Assembly (NCBI GenBank): GCA_964518595.1 | Contig: CAZFHA010000005.1 | Location: forward strand, 62,001-126,000 | DNA length: 64,000 nucleotides | Direction: 5' to 3' | Source: CAZFHA01 sp964518595 | Lineage (GTDB): Bacteria > Bacillota > Clostridia > Saccharofermentanales > Saccharofermentanaceae | Shown: one piece after another, positions 46,325 through 55,349 of the stretch | How the letters are laid out: every line of letters begins with the position of its first letter | How positions within the stretch are numbered: position 1 is the first letter of the stretch | Translations under genes and position numbers: made by a program | The notes under the pieces: generated by a model | Database searches by the model: none | Seen by the model: only the letters and a program-made list of their open reading frames with translations | Told to the model about the DNA's origin: nothing

Positions 46325-47650
46325 TTGCGAAATCGAAAAAACCAGTTCATGAATAGCCTATTGGCGGTGGTCTTTGTCTCTATCATAGCAACTCCCGGAC
46401 TCTTGCTGCTGACGGGACGAACCAACGACCATATTCTCTTTGGAGAAAAAGAAAAAGCGCTAGTGACTCTGAATTTGGACAATCTAAAGAATAGAGCTTT
46501 TCAGTTAGGGTTGGAGGGCTGGTTTTCGCAAAAATATCCTTTGCGTGACCGCGTGGTAGAAACCTACAACCATATTGAACAGAAAAAAGATGCTGCCGAT
46601 CCCTTCTGGTGGTATCGGAATATCCTCTCCAGACCCCTGTCCAGGCCGGGCATGTCTGTGGCTTCTGCCAAAACTCCCTTATTTCCGGAATACCAGACAC
46701 CTAGAGAAACACCCACAGCCTTAGGGGGATTTAAGGGTAGTAAGACTATGATTATTGGCGATAATGGTTATATTTTTAAGCCGGAATACATGGATGAAAT
46801 TTTTGGTTTTGGCTTTGTCGGCTACTATCAAGGCAATTTAGACGCTTATATGATTAAGCAAGTGGAGAAATTAAAGTTTATTCAGGATCGGCTAAAAGAA
46901 GAATCCATTGAGTACATGGTAGTAATCACGGCTAACAAGGCTTCTTTATATAGAGAATACATACCGGAATGGTATATAGATAAGTTCCCTGCTATGCCGG
47001 AGGATTATAAGCGACCCTATGAGCGGTATAAGGAACTGTTTGATCAATACGGGGTTCAATATCTAGATTCCGAGGCGGTTTTTCAGGAAGTTGGGCTGAC
47101 AAATACCTTTCCCAAGGCAGGCATCCATTGGAATAAATTGGCGGCCTTTGAGGTGACTCGAGCGATTTCCGATAAATATGATGAATTATCCGGTCAAGAA
47201 CATAAGGGTCTAAAGGCAACTGGCGTTGTTGCCAGCCCAGAGCCCAGCGGATTTGGTAATCCGGATACAGATGTTTTTGATATTGTTTATTCCGGTAGAG
47301 ATCTTACAGGGGCAATCCGAGATCCCTTCTTTTATTACCCGACGGTGTCCTTAGCCAAAGAGAATCAGCCAGCCATTAGTAATGTTGTGGTGCAAGGCGG
47401 CAGTTTTGCTTTTGATTTTATGTACTACTGGGAAGAATATAAAATTGCCGATACGGCAACCCATTTATACTATGATACCCAGCTAAATAGTGTTGATTGG
47501 AATACTTTGCTACAGCCTTCGACTCTATTTATCACAGAAATCAATGAATCAAAAGTGCTGACTTTAGGATCAGATAAAATGGAAAAATCAGACAAGGCTG
47601 ACAATATGATAGACTCTCTCTATCAATTTTTACTTCATAAATCAGACTAA
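46325..47650 (+). CDS. AlgJ/AlgX-like (DHHW family) exported O-acetyltransferase
   Basis: 441 residues with a TTG start supported by GAGAGGGAG upstream. One N-terminal membrane anchor (about residues 12-30) precedes an extracytoplasmic SGNH-type domain. Visible elements are RDRVVE/YNHIEQKK, GDNGYIFKPEY, YLDSEAVF, and a GIHWN segment giving the catalytic His. DHHW/AlgX proteins transfer acetyl groups to cell-surface polysaccharide, using acetyl delivered by an MBOAT partner. The partner is encoded 24 bases downstream. The glycan acted on is unknown. Confidence 0.82.
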   Translation: MRNRKNQFMNSLLAVVFVSIIATPGLLLLTGRTNDHILFGEKEKALVTLNLDNLKNRAFQLGLEGWFSQKYPLRDRVVETYNHIEQKKDAADPFWWYRNILSRPLSRPGMSVASAKTPLFPEYQTPRETPTALGGFKGSKTMIIGDNGYIFKPEYMDEIFGFGFVGYYQGNLDAYMIKQVEKLKFIQDRLKEESIEYMVVITANKASLYREYIPEWYIDKFPAMPEDYKRPYERYKELFDQYGVQYLDSEAVFQEVGLTNTFPKAGIHWNKLAAFEVTRAISDKYDELSGQEHKGLKATGVVASPEPSGFGNPDTDVFDIVYSGRDLTGAIRDPFFYYPTVSLAKENQPAISNVVVQGGSFAFDFMYYWEEYKIADTATHLYYDTQLNSVDWNTLLQPSTLFITEINESKVLTLGSDKMEKSDKADNMIDSLYQFLLHKSD

Positions 47651-47674
47651 ATTCGGGGAAGGCAGGACGTTCTT

Positions 47675-49120
47675 GTGGTATTTAGCTCAACCTTATTTTT
47701 GTTTTTATTTCTTCCGTTAACGATCTTCTTTTATTTTGTGATCCCGCCGCGGTTTTTAAAGCTGAAAAATACTGTTCTACTGCTGGCTTCTCTGGTGTTT
47801 TACGCTTGGGGTGAGCCGATTTATGTATTTCTCATGCTGTTTTCGATCACGATAAATTATTTGTTTGGCTTATTTATTGCCAAGGTGGATAAGAAGCTTT
47901 TCTTAAAACGGCTGCTGCTGGTCTTGGCGGTCATCTTCAACTTAGGTATTCTGGGCTACTTTAAATACTTTAATTTTTTTGTCGATAACCTGAACTCGAT
48001 TTTTCACTTGTCCATTACTACCAACACAGTAATGCTCCCAATCGGCGTCTCCTTCTTTACCTTTCAGATTCTATCCTACACCATTGATGTCTACTGGGGT
48101 CATGTAGCACCGCAGAAAAATTGGGGCAAGCTGGCACTCTACATTTCTTTCTTTCCCCAACTGATTGCGGGTCCTATTGTGCGCTATATTGACATCGAAA
48201 CGCAGTTGTCACAGCGAAAACACTCCATGGCTAAATTTTCTTCCGGCGCTCAGCGTTTCATCATCGGACTGGCCAAAAAAGTCCTAATCGCTAATCAAGT
48301 GGCGGTTTTTGCTGATATTGCCTTTGGGCAAGGCACGCCGCCTATCGTGATGGCTTGGGTTGGTGCTATCTGCTATGCACTACAAATCTATTTTGACTTT
48401 TCGGGCTACTCAGACATGGCTATCGGCCTGGGGCGAATCTTTGGGTTTGAATTTCTGGAAAACTTCAACTACCCCTACATTTCCCAGTCGATCCAAGAAT
48501 TCTGGCGCCGATGGCACATCTCCCTCTCCACCTGGTTTCGGGACTATCTCTACATCCCGCTGGGTGGTAATCGGAAGGGCAATGCGCGAACCTATTTGAA
48601 CTTGTTTATTGTCTTTGCAGTCACTGGTCTGTGGCACGGAGCAAGCTGGTCTTTCGTGCTTTGGGGACTTTTCCACGGGGTATTTTTAGTCATAGAGAGG
48701 CTGGGATTTGGACGTGTGCTGAAAAAAATTCCCAGTATTTTCCGCTGGATCTATACCATGCTGGTGGTACTCATCGGCTGGGTGCTGTTTAGAGCAGATA
48801 ACCTTACCCGAGCTATCGCCTACCTACGCAGCATGTTTACCCTAAAATCGATTGGGCTTACTATGACAATGGCCAACCTCAACGCCTTTATATTCTTTGC
48901 CCTTATCTTAGGCATAGTCTTTTCTTTTCCCGTGGCAAAAAAGTTCTGGCAGCCTCAAAATCAGCTGGATTACGAGACTACTGCTTCGGCAGGTAAACTG
49001 GGCTGGAAATACTACTTACAGGGTTATGCCCAAATTTTTGTCTGTATCTTTTTGCTGCTTTTATCCATTACCTTCCTGTCTGGTTCTGACTTTAACCCCT
49101 TCTTGTACTTTAGATTTTAG
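47675..49120 (+). CDS. MBOAT-family O-acyltransferase (AlgI/DltB-like)
   Basis: 481 residues with a GTG start. About eleven hydrophobic segments, with the MBOAT signatures LPIGVSFFTFQILSY, FFPQLIAGPIVRY, YFDFSGYSDMAIGLG, QEFWRRWHISLSTWFRDYLYIPLGGN in overlapping parts, and the catalytic His in GLWHGASW. It passes acetyl groups across the membrane to the AlgJ/AlgX-like partner. AlgI is a better match than DltB because no dltA/dltC/dltD genes are adjacent. Confidence 0.92.
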   Translation: MVFSSTLFLFLFLPLTIFFYFVIPPRFLKLKNTVLLLASLVFYAWGEPIYVFLMLFSITINYLFGLFIAKVDKKLFLKRLLLVLAVIFNLGILGYFKYFNFFVDNLNSIFHLSITTNTVMLPIGVSFFTFQILSYTIDVYWGHVAPQKNWGKLALYISFFPQLIAGPIVRYIDIETQLSQRKHSMAKFSSGAQRFIIGLAKKVLIANQVAVFADIAFGQGTPPIVMAWVGAICYALQIYFDFSGYSDMAIGLGRIFGFEFLENFNYPYISQSIQEFWRRWHISLSTWFRDYLYIPLGGNRKGNARTYLNLFIVFAVTGLWHGASWSFVLWGLFHGVFLVIERLGFGRVLKKIPSIFRWIYTMLVVLIGWVLFRADNLTRAIAYLRSMFTLKSIGLTMTMANLNAFIFFALILGIVFSFPVAKKFWQPQNQLDYETTASAGKLGWKYYLQGYAQIFVCIFLLLLSITFLSGSDFNPFLYFRF

Positions 49121-49135
49121 GGCTGTTTACTCTTA

Positions 49136-50032
49136 TTAAGCTGGGCTTTGATACCTCCACCAAGTTTCATTCTGAACAGGATAGAAGCCGATAGAATAAT
49201 AAAACTGCTGGGAAGATAGCACATAAGCTTTTTGGGCACCGCGCTGCTTACATCTCTCAACAGCTTCGATAACCGCCGCTTTGCCAAGACCCATACGCCG
49301 ATATTCTGGCAGGGTAAAAACCGGCTCCACATAAGCATAGTCGCAATGGGGCAGGTGCCACATACCGCAATGGGCGGCATAGTCACCATTAGGAGCCACC
49401 ACTAGGGTTCGGAGATGCGGATCAAAATTCGGAGCATCAAAGCCCTCACGCCGGTGCATCGAATCCAGTTCTTTTTGGTTGCGCTGACGCTGGTTATTGA
49501 AACCGCGCCAGATAGCATTATAATAGCGGTCAACATCAAAGCTTGCATCATCAAAGCCAATAATTCGATAACCCTCAGGAAGGCTGTAGGCTAAGTGGTT
49601 CATTTCAATCATTGCCACCGAAGATTTTTCTGTGCTGGGAACAAAACCTTTCATTAGAACCGTTCTTTGGAAGAGGGAGTCAGTGTCAGGGATGCTAACT
49701 CTAATTTTTCCCTCAAGGCTCAATTCCTTAATGGCATAATCAATTAAGTCAGAGAAAATACCCTCATACTGTGGATCAAGGCAAAAATAGACCTCACCTA
49801 ACTCACACTCATAGGTGATCAGCCCGATAATTACGCCATCAACTTCCGCTAGACCAATACGAGACAAGTGATCCATATTCATGTAGGGACTGAATTGCCA
49901 TACCCATCTTGCCCACAAATAATGCGGAGTAATTACCCTATCCTTATTAATCCGAATTAAGAAATCGTAAACCCGATAAAAATCCTCAGAATAGCCCAAT
50001 TCATTTCTATACTTTCTAATTTTCACAGCCAT
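49136..50032 (-). CDS. GNAT-family N-acetyltransferase
   Basis: 298 residues from the ATG at 50032, with GGGGGG just upstream. The C-terminal 110 residues are a GNAT domain with the acetyl-CoA loop RRMGLGKAAV and a final FYYSIGFYPV. The N-terminal half looks like a degenerate second GNAT fold. The substrate is not evident. It converges closely (15 bases) on the MBOAT gene. Confidence 0.82.
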   Translation of the reverse strand: MAVKIRKYRNELGYSEDFYRVYDFLIRINKDRVITPHYLWARWVWQFSPYMNMDHLSRIGLAEVDGVIIGLITYECELGEVYFCLDPQYEGIFSDLIDYAIKELSLEGKIRVSIPDTDSLFQRTVLMKGFVPSTEKSSVAMIEMNHLAYSLPEGYRIIGFDDASFDVDRYYNAIWRGFNNQRQRNQKELDSMHRREGFDAPNFDPHLRTLVVAPNGDYAAHCGMWHLPHCDYAYVEPVFTLPEYRRMGLGKAAVIEAVERCKQRGAQKAYVLSSQQFYYSIGFYPVQNETWWRYQSPA

Positions 50033-50425
50033 GCAGCCCCCCAAACACTAGACCCAATTTATCCTTTGATAATCTTTTCCTCAGCGAAAAACAAATATTG
50101 CCCGAACTGCATTGACCCCTACTCCAATGCATCCCTCCCAATTGGAATTAATTCTACCCTTTTAAAATCAAAAAGAAAACAGACCTGTTGCATTTCAGAC
50201 CTGCATCCCGTTCTTTTTCCTGGGAAAATCCCTGCAGCACATCAAATTTTAGGATTCTGCAACTTCTTTATAACTTTTTACTTTTTATCTCTTGACGCGA
50301 ACAAACTTATACGTCAAAATATTTCTGTTATTAAAAATACTACTTGTTTCTTATTAATTCATTCCAGAGCGACATAAAATAGAATAACAAATGGTATAAC
50401 ATCTTACGTCGAGGGGGCAAAGAAG
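50033..50425. other. Intergenic region before cas3
   Basis: 393 AT-rich bases. It holds the TTGACG/CGTCAA inverted repeat (50292-50317) and the cas3 ribosome site GAGGGGG near 50411. A frame of about 100 codons on the plus strand has no ribosome site or recognisable product and was not called. Confidence 0.5.
50292..50320 (+). promoter_or_regulatory. Candidate cas3 promoter and inverted repeat
   Basis: TTGACG (50292-50297), 17 bases, CAAAAT (50315-50320). TTGACG also pairs with CGTCAA (50312-50317), so a dimeric regulator could bind here. Confidence 0.35.
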
Positions 50426-52651
50426 ATGAAAAGACCTTTGGCAGCGCACATTAGAGAGGATGAGGCAGGCAAGGTACCTCAGACTGTGGCAGAACACGTA
50501 GTGAGAACGGCCGATAAAGCGAGCCAGTTTGCAGCCGTTTTTGGGCATGGCGATCTGGGCTTTTTACTGGGACTTTTCCATGATATAGGGAAAATTGCCG
50601 ATGCCTTTCAGCGTCGCATCTGGGATAATGTAGGGAAGGCGGATCACTCCAGTGCGGGAGCGATTCTGGTGAACCAGTGCTATAAAGTGATGGGTAAAAT
50701 ACTGGCCTACTGTATTGCCGGACACCATGGCGGATTGCCTAATGGGGGTAGTTCCGCAGACAGTGCTGAGGGGAACAGTCTGGCGGCTAAGCTCCAGCGC
50801 CAAGAGCTCTTGGATGATTGTTCTCATTACCCAGCTGTATTAGAGGGAATTGTCTGGCCGGAGAACCCCAGTCTGAATCTAAAGCCGACCCATAGCAAAG
50901 AAGGGCAAGCCTTAGGTGAGAGCGTAGGATTCACCTTAGCCTTTTTTACGCGGATGCTCTACTCCTGTCTGGTAGATAGCGATTACTTAGATACAGAAAC
51001 CTTCATGAAGGGTCAAGAGCGCCCCACGTCCACCGCCTCTATCGCCGACTTACTAAAGAGCTATCGCCAAAGCATCAACCAATTCTCCGAACCTAAGACG
51101 AATCTCGATGAGATCCGCAACCAGATTCTGAGGAATTGTTTGGCGGAAGGCACGAGACCGCAAGGGATATTTAGCTTGACTGTCCCCACCGGAGGCGGCA
51201 AAACCTGCTCCTCCCTCGGCTTTGCGCTCACCCATGCCCAAGAGCATGGGCTGCGCCGGGTGATTTATGTCATTCCTTACACCTCGATAATTGAGCAGAA
51301 TGCGGAGGTTTTTCGGGGCTTAGTGGGCAAAGAACATGTGCTTGAGCATCACTCCGCTTTCGATCTGGGTACTCCTAATCCTGAGGACAAAGAGCAAGCC
51401 GACTGTTTAGCGCTGGCAGCGGAAAATTGGGATATTCCCTTAGTAGTAACTACCAACGTACAATTTTTCGAATCACTTTTTGCCAACAAAAGCAGTCGTT
51501 GCCGCAAGCTTCATAATCTGGCGGACAGCGTGATTATTTTCGACGAAGCCCAGATGCTCCCCACAGAATACTTAAAACCCTGCCTAATGGCCATCAACGA
51601 ACTGGTGACCCAATACGGCTGTACAGCCGTACTTTGCAGTGCTACCCAACCGGCACTGGATGATTTTTTCCCCCAGCGGCTTAAACCCCAGGAAATCAGT
51701 CCCCAGACCGAAAAACTCCATAACTTTTTCAAAAGAGCCCAATTACGCCATATGGGCCAGTTACAGGACGAGGAATTGATCCATCGGTTAAAAGCAGCGC
51801 CCCAAGTCCTCTGTATTGTCAACTCCCGTCGTCAGGCGCAAGCCCTTTATGAGGGGGTGGCAGACAGCCAGGGCGTCTTTCACCTCTCCACGCTAATGTA
51901 TCCGGAGCATCGCAAAGCGACTCTGAAGGAAATCCGCCTCCGCCTAGAGAAAACCTTGCCCTGCAAAGTTATCTCCACCAGTCTAATTGAAGCCGGAGTA
52001 GATGTGGATTTCCCCCTGGTCTACCGAGCGGAGGCGGGAATTGACTCCCAAATTCAGGCCGCCGGCCGCTGCAACCGCGAAGGCAAAAAACCGCTGGAAG
52101 AAAGTCTGGTCTACATCTTTGCAGCGGAAGAAAAATACAACCGTCACCTAGCCCCCGGCCTAAAGCGCCCCAAAGCCATTGCCGGAATCATCCAAAAACA
52201 ATATCCGGATGTGACTAGACCAGAGGCGATCAGAGCCTATTTTCAATCCCTATACCACAGTACCGGCACAGGGCTAGATAGCAAAGACATCCTCCAGACC
52301 TTAGCCAATGGAGGCCAAGGCCTGAACATCCCTTTTGCCGAAATCGCTGAAAAGTTTAAACTCATCGAAGAAAACACCTATGCGGTAGTCATCCCGGTTA
52401 ATGCTGACGTTCGCCGCGCCCTTATAGAGCTAGAAGAAGGTAAGGCCAGTCGCGCCAGCCTGCGCCTACTACAGCACTATTCCGTGAACATCTTTCCCCC
52501 TGCCTTCAAAGCCTTAGCTGGAGTGGGCGGGGTCGCCCTGTTGGGACATAAGAAAAATAGCCAAATGGGATTCCTCACCGACCTAAGCCGCTATGACAGC
52601 AAAAAAGGACTGATAATCCCAGAAAACGGCGGCGAGGCCATCTTTTGCTAA
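50426..52651 (+). CDS. cas3: CRISPR-associated helicase/nuclease Cas3 (type I, I-C-like)
   Basis: 741 residues. The N-terminal HD nuclease has all expected motifs: EHVVRTAD, LFHDIGK, DHSSAGA and AGHHGG. The superfamily 2 helicase follows with TVPTGGGKTCSS, IIFDEAQML, CSATQPAL and IQAAGRCNREG. HD-helicase order and size fit type I-C Cas3 (Cas3''-Cas3' in one chain). It should unwind and shred target DNA after recruitment by a Cascade complex. No Cascade genes (cas5, cas8, type I cas7) are present. A terminator-like hairpin separates it from the following genes, and it is clearly richer in G+C than they are. Confidence 0.93.
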   Translation: MKRPLAAHIREDEAGKVPQTVAEHVVRTADKASQFAAVFGHGDLGFLLGLFHDIGKIADAFQRRIWDNVGKADHSSAGAILVNQCYKVMGKILAYCIAGHHGGLPNGGSSADSAEGNSLAAKLQRQELLDDCSHYPAVLEGIVWPENPSLNLKPTHSKEGQALGESVGFTLAFFTRMLYSCLVDSDYLDTETFMKGQERPTSTASIADLLKSYRQSINQFSEPKTNLDEIRNQILRNCLAEGTRPQGIFSLTVPTGGGKTCSSLGFALTHAQEHGLRRVIYVIPYTSIIEQNAEVFRGLVGKEHVLEHHSAFDLGTPNPEDKEQADCLALAAENWDIPLVVTTNVQFFESLFANKSSRCRKLHNLADSVIIFDEAQMLPTEYLKPCLMAINELVTQYGCTAVLCSATQPALDDFFPQRLKPQEISPQTEKLHNFFKRAQLRHMGQLQDEELIHRLKAAPQVLCIVNSRRQAQALYEGVADSQGVFHLSTLMYPEHRKATLKEIRLRLEKTLPCKVISTSLIEAGVDVDFPLVYRAEAGIDSQIQAAGRCNREGKKPLEESLVYIFAAEEKYNRHLAPGLKRPKAIAGIIQKQYPDVTRPEAIRAYFQSLYHSTGTGLDSKDILQTLANGGQGLNIPFAEIAEKFKLIEENTYAVVIPVNADVRRALIELEEGKASRASLRLLQHYSVNIFPPAFKALAGVGGVALLGHKKNSQMGFLTDLSRYDSKKGLIIPENGGEAIFC

Positions 52652-52753
52652 TGCAAGGGAGACGGAAAATGAAAAAAGAACCGAAAAAGACAACCTGCCC
52701 AAGAGTCCCATTTATGGGACAGATATTCCTTTAGAATAGGTAAAAAAGAAAAC

Positions 52754-52781
52754 CCGCCGTCTATGGGTTAGATAGCGGCGG
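52754..52781 (+). terminator. Terminator-like hairpin after cas3
   Basis: CCGCCG (52754-52759) pairs with CGGCGG (52776-52781) and, past one bulged T, CTAT pairs with ATAG. TGCTTTCTC follows, a weak T tract. Confidence 0.5.
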
Positions 52782-52911
52782 TGCTTTCTCAAAAATATAA
52801 CACAAAATTTCAACCCACAGGATTAGAGAATCCTGACCAAAGGTACTTCAACTATTATAGCGGAAAACGAACTAAATGAAATAGAATCTGTAAGTAGTTG
52901 TATAAAAACTA

Positions 52912-52940
52912 TTGACATCGTTGTACTAAAGTTGTTTAAT
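52912..52940 (+). promoter_or_regulatory. Promoter of the cas6/type III operon
   Basis: Consensus TTGACA (52912-52917), 17 bases, TTTAAT (52935-52940), about 60 bases before cas6. Confidence 0.7.
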
Positions 52941-52999
52941 ACAGCTATGAGCAAAAATTATAATACAAAGAAGTTTAGTTTTGGGAGGATCAAAATGTT

Positions 53000-53878
53000 A
53001 TGGAAAATAGTAACCTATATTTCTCACTATCTTATTTGCCTCTACATATTCGGCTCAGGTGCATGGAAACTGCTAAGTTTCCACCGTTCTTTGGCTCAGT
53101 ACTGCATGGCATCCTAGGCTGGGCGCTTAAGAAGCGCCCAGAAGTCTATGACTATCTTTTTGAAAATCGCAAACTGTCTGTGGGACAGCAGGATGTACCT
53201 AATCCATACTTGATTGTCGCTCCCCGTCATCGTTCCTATTACGCACAAGGTGAAAACCTGGAATTTACGTTAGTTCTTCTTGGCCATGGAATTAAATACG
53301 CCAAAGACGTACTAGAGGTATTAGTAGAAACAAAACACTTTGAGTTAGGGGCGGAGCGAAAGCCCTTTGAATTAGCTGGAATTTATCAGCCCATGCAAAA
53401 AGAAGCAATCTGGACACCTGAGCGAATTAACTTACAGGCACTAAGCATAGAGCAACTAAAGGGCGACAGGCTGGAGAAAGCCAATCATAGTTCAATCATT
53501 TTATTTTCACCCCTTCGTATTAGGCGCAATGGTCAGTTGCTAACGGAAATTGACTTTAAAACTTTGTTCCGCAATATTAGTCGGCGGGTAGCCGATCTGA
53601 CCACTAGATATGGTGGGCACATCAATTTAGATGAAAGAGAATACCTTCTTGAACAGGCAGATTCTATTGAGACAATTTCAAATGGACTGTACTTAGTCAA
53701 CCTCGAACGGTTCTCTAACCGACAGAATCAGAAAATGGACATGAGTGGACTGCTAGGGACAATGACTTTTAGGGGGGACTTGTCACCTTTTGTTCCTTGG
53801 CTACAAGCGGCGAAGGTGCTTCATGTGGGGCGGAATGTAACTTTTGGGTGTGGCTGTGTAGATGTGGTGTATGGGTGA
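53000..53878 (+). CDS. cas6: Cas6-family pre-crRNA processing endoribonuclease
   Basis: 292 residues from the ATG at 53000, with GGGAGG upstream; another ATG five bases earlier is in a different frame and leads only to a short product. The RAMP fold is seen from the N-terminal LYFSLSYLPLHIRL segment, and the C-terminal end has GTMTFRGDLSPFVPWLQAA followed by the glycine-rich HVGRNVTFGCGCVDV, typical of the Cas6 family with a C-terminal RAMP region (PF10040-like). It should cut repeat RNA to leave an 8-base handle. Type I-C systems use Cas5 for this, so Cas6 belongs to the type III module. Confidence 0.85.
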   Translation: MENSNLYFSLSYLPLHIRLRCMETAKFPPFFGSVLHGILGWALKKRPEVYDYLFENRKLSVGQQDVPNPYLIVAPRHRSYYAQGENLEFTLVLLGHGIKYAKDVLEVLVETKHFELGAERKPFELAGIYQPMQKEAIWTPERINLQALSIEQLKGDRLEKANHSSIILFSPLRIRRNGQLLTEIDFKTLFRNISRRVADLTTRYGGHINLDEREYLLEQADSIETISNGLYLVNLERFSNRQNQKMDMSGLLGTMTFRGDLSPFVPWLQAAKVLHVGRNVTFGCGCVDVVYG

Positions 53879-53914
53879 GAAATTCAAAAATCAATAAATA
53901 ATTGGAGGTGCGTA

Positions 53915-55333
53915 ATGAAACAATCACTTTATTTAGTAGGATCAAATCCTTTACCAATTGCTATTGCTCTGGCTTATGATTGTGGCTTAGTTGAGGGCGG
54001 AGATTCATATAACGAAGAGGATAGAATTCATTTCTATTATTCTGAGGAGACTGGTGGCTATTGTAAGAAGATAATAAATTGGTTAAAGAAGAAGTTTGAA
54101 GAAAAGGGTCTGCAGTTTGATTCCAATAACATTAGTTCGGAAATAATTGATGATGTGTACAATTCTTATTTTGTATATCATGAGTATTTAAACTCATTCA
54201 AAGGAATTTTCCAAGATGGTAATAATGTTGATAAGTTGGTTATTAATGTTTCTGGCGGAACCAAAGTTATGGCAACTAATTTCGTGCTAGCATTGAGCAA
54301 TTTTGCTGCTTCAAGTGAATCTTCTCTGATTAAAGACAATGTATCTGAGATTGATATTGATCCAGATAAAAATCTGTTGCGTATTAATAATCCTTTCTAT
54401 CCTGATGCTCCACAGCTATACCCTTCTGGAGGGAAAACAGTAGTTTCTATCTATGGAGATTTGATTAGTATAGATGATATTGTGGATTTGTATGAATACT
54501 CCAAACTTCCTTCAAATAGTAAATTTACCCTAGGTTCACCGGAAAATACAATTGAATTCGGGAATAAGATTATTGAGAAACTCGACATATATCGAAAATT
54601 TCAGGACATGATTTTTTCTTTAAGAGACCTTGATAAAAGCATTGGCAAACTGAAGCAACTAAACATACATGAAAAAGATTTAATAAAGCTGTCGCACGAG
54701 CCAATAAAATCATTGATTAGTTGTAAAGAAAAACAAGCCAAAGCTTGTGATGGTAGTTTTATTCAAAGTTGGTATGATAATTTAGAAAATAGATTATCAG
54801 ATGATAAGACCTGGTTTGTTGATTTTTTGGTATTATCTGAAATTTTAGAAAGGGATACTTCCGATGCCCCAAGGTACGTCATGTCTGAGAAAAAATTCAA
54901 GTATCTTACAGGTGTTTGGCTTGAAGAATATATTTGGGCAATACTTCGATCTATGATAAAAAATAGAAGTGGTTTTGAAATTCAAAATAACTTTGTAGTA
55001 CATTCTAATGACGTAAAGTCAAATGAGAACACATTCGAAATTGATCTTGTTTTTAGGCGAGGCTTTGATATTACTTTTATTAGCTGCACAACAGACGAAG
55101 GAAAATACCTCTCTAACTCAAAAACGCGTGAAGTTTTAGCTAATTCTGAAGCATTAGGTTTGCGAACAAGAACTGTTTTAGTAACTATGTGTAAAAGAAG
55201 TTCTAAAGAATTTGCAGAAAGATATAAAGCCTTTTCGACTAGACATTACAAAAATTTAAAAATTATTTGTTTAGAGGATTTGGAGAATATAAAGAGACTG
55301 GAAAAACGACTTTGTGAGATTTTTGATATTTGA
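53915..55333 (+). CDS. CARF-domain CRISPR ancillary effector, Card1/Can2 (DUF1887)-like
   Basis: 472 residues. The N-terminal CARF-type Rossmann domain has SLYLVGSNPLPIAIAL and the ligand motif NVSGGTKVMATN near residue 112. The C-terminal part has GVWLEEYIWAIL near 340, then FEIDLVF near 375 and FISCTTD near 387, laid out like the PD-(D/E)xK nuclease of Card1/Can2 proteins. The usual E-x-K is S-C-T here. Such proteins are switched on by cyclic oligoadenylate made by Cas10 and cut nucleic acid. The position between cas6 and cas10 fits. GGAGG precedes the start. Confidence 0.75.
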   Translation: MKQSLYLVGSNPLPIAIALAYDCGLVEGGDSYNEEDRIHFYYSEETGGYCKKIINWLKKKFEEKGLQFDSNNISSEIIDDVYNSYFVYHEYLNSFKGIFQDGNNVDKLVINVSGGTKVMATNFVLALSNFAASSESSLIKDNVSEIDIDPDKNLLRINNPFYPDAPQLYPSGGKTVVSIYGDLISIDDIVDLYEYSKLPSNSKFTLGSPENTIEFGNKIIEKLDIYRKFQDMIFSLRDLDKSIGKLKQLNIHEKDLIKLSHEPIKSLISCKEKQAKACDGSFIQSWYDNLENRLSDDKTWFVDFLVLSEILERDTSDAPRYVMSEKKFKYLTGVWLEEYIWAILRSMIKNRSGFEIQNNFVVHSNDVKSNENTFEIDLVFRRGFDITFISCTTDEGKYLSNSKTREVLANSEALGLRTRTVLVTMCKRSSKEFAERYKAFSTRHYKNLKIICLEDLENIKRLEKRLCEIFDI

Positions 55334-55349
55334 ATTTATGGAGGATTTT

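Larger units (their letters stand above)
52652..52999. other. Intergenic region between cas3 and cas6
   Basis: 348 bases holding a small hairpin GTCCCA/TGGGAC (52705-52720), the terminator at 52754-52781 and a consensus promoter at 52912-52940. This is the junction between the type I gene and the type III cassette. A 21-codon frame at 52669 with a fair ribosome site was not called. Confidence 0.6.

Noticed and set aside
50066..50377. 103-codon frame before cas3
   Set aside because: No ribosome site, AT-rich intergenic composition, no recognisable motif; it also covers the cas3 promoter region.
52669..52734. 21-codon frame with a ribosome site just after cas3
   Set aside because: It could be the fossil start of a lost cas5c, but the residues do not resemble Cas5 and the frame ends at once, so there is no support.
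52932..53117. 61-codon frame overlapping the cas6 start
   Set aside because: Its ATG at 52995 shares the cas6 ribosome site, but the product is short and the cas6 frame carries the family motifs.
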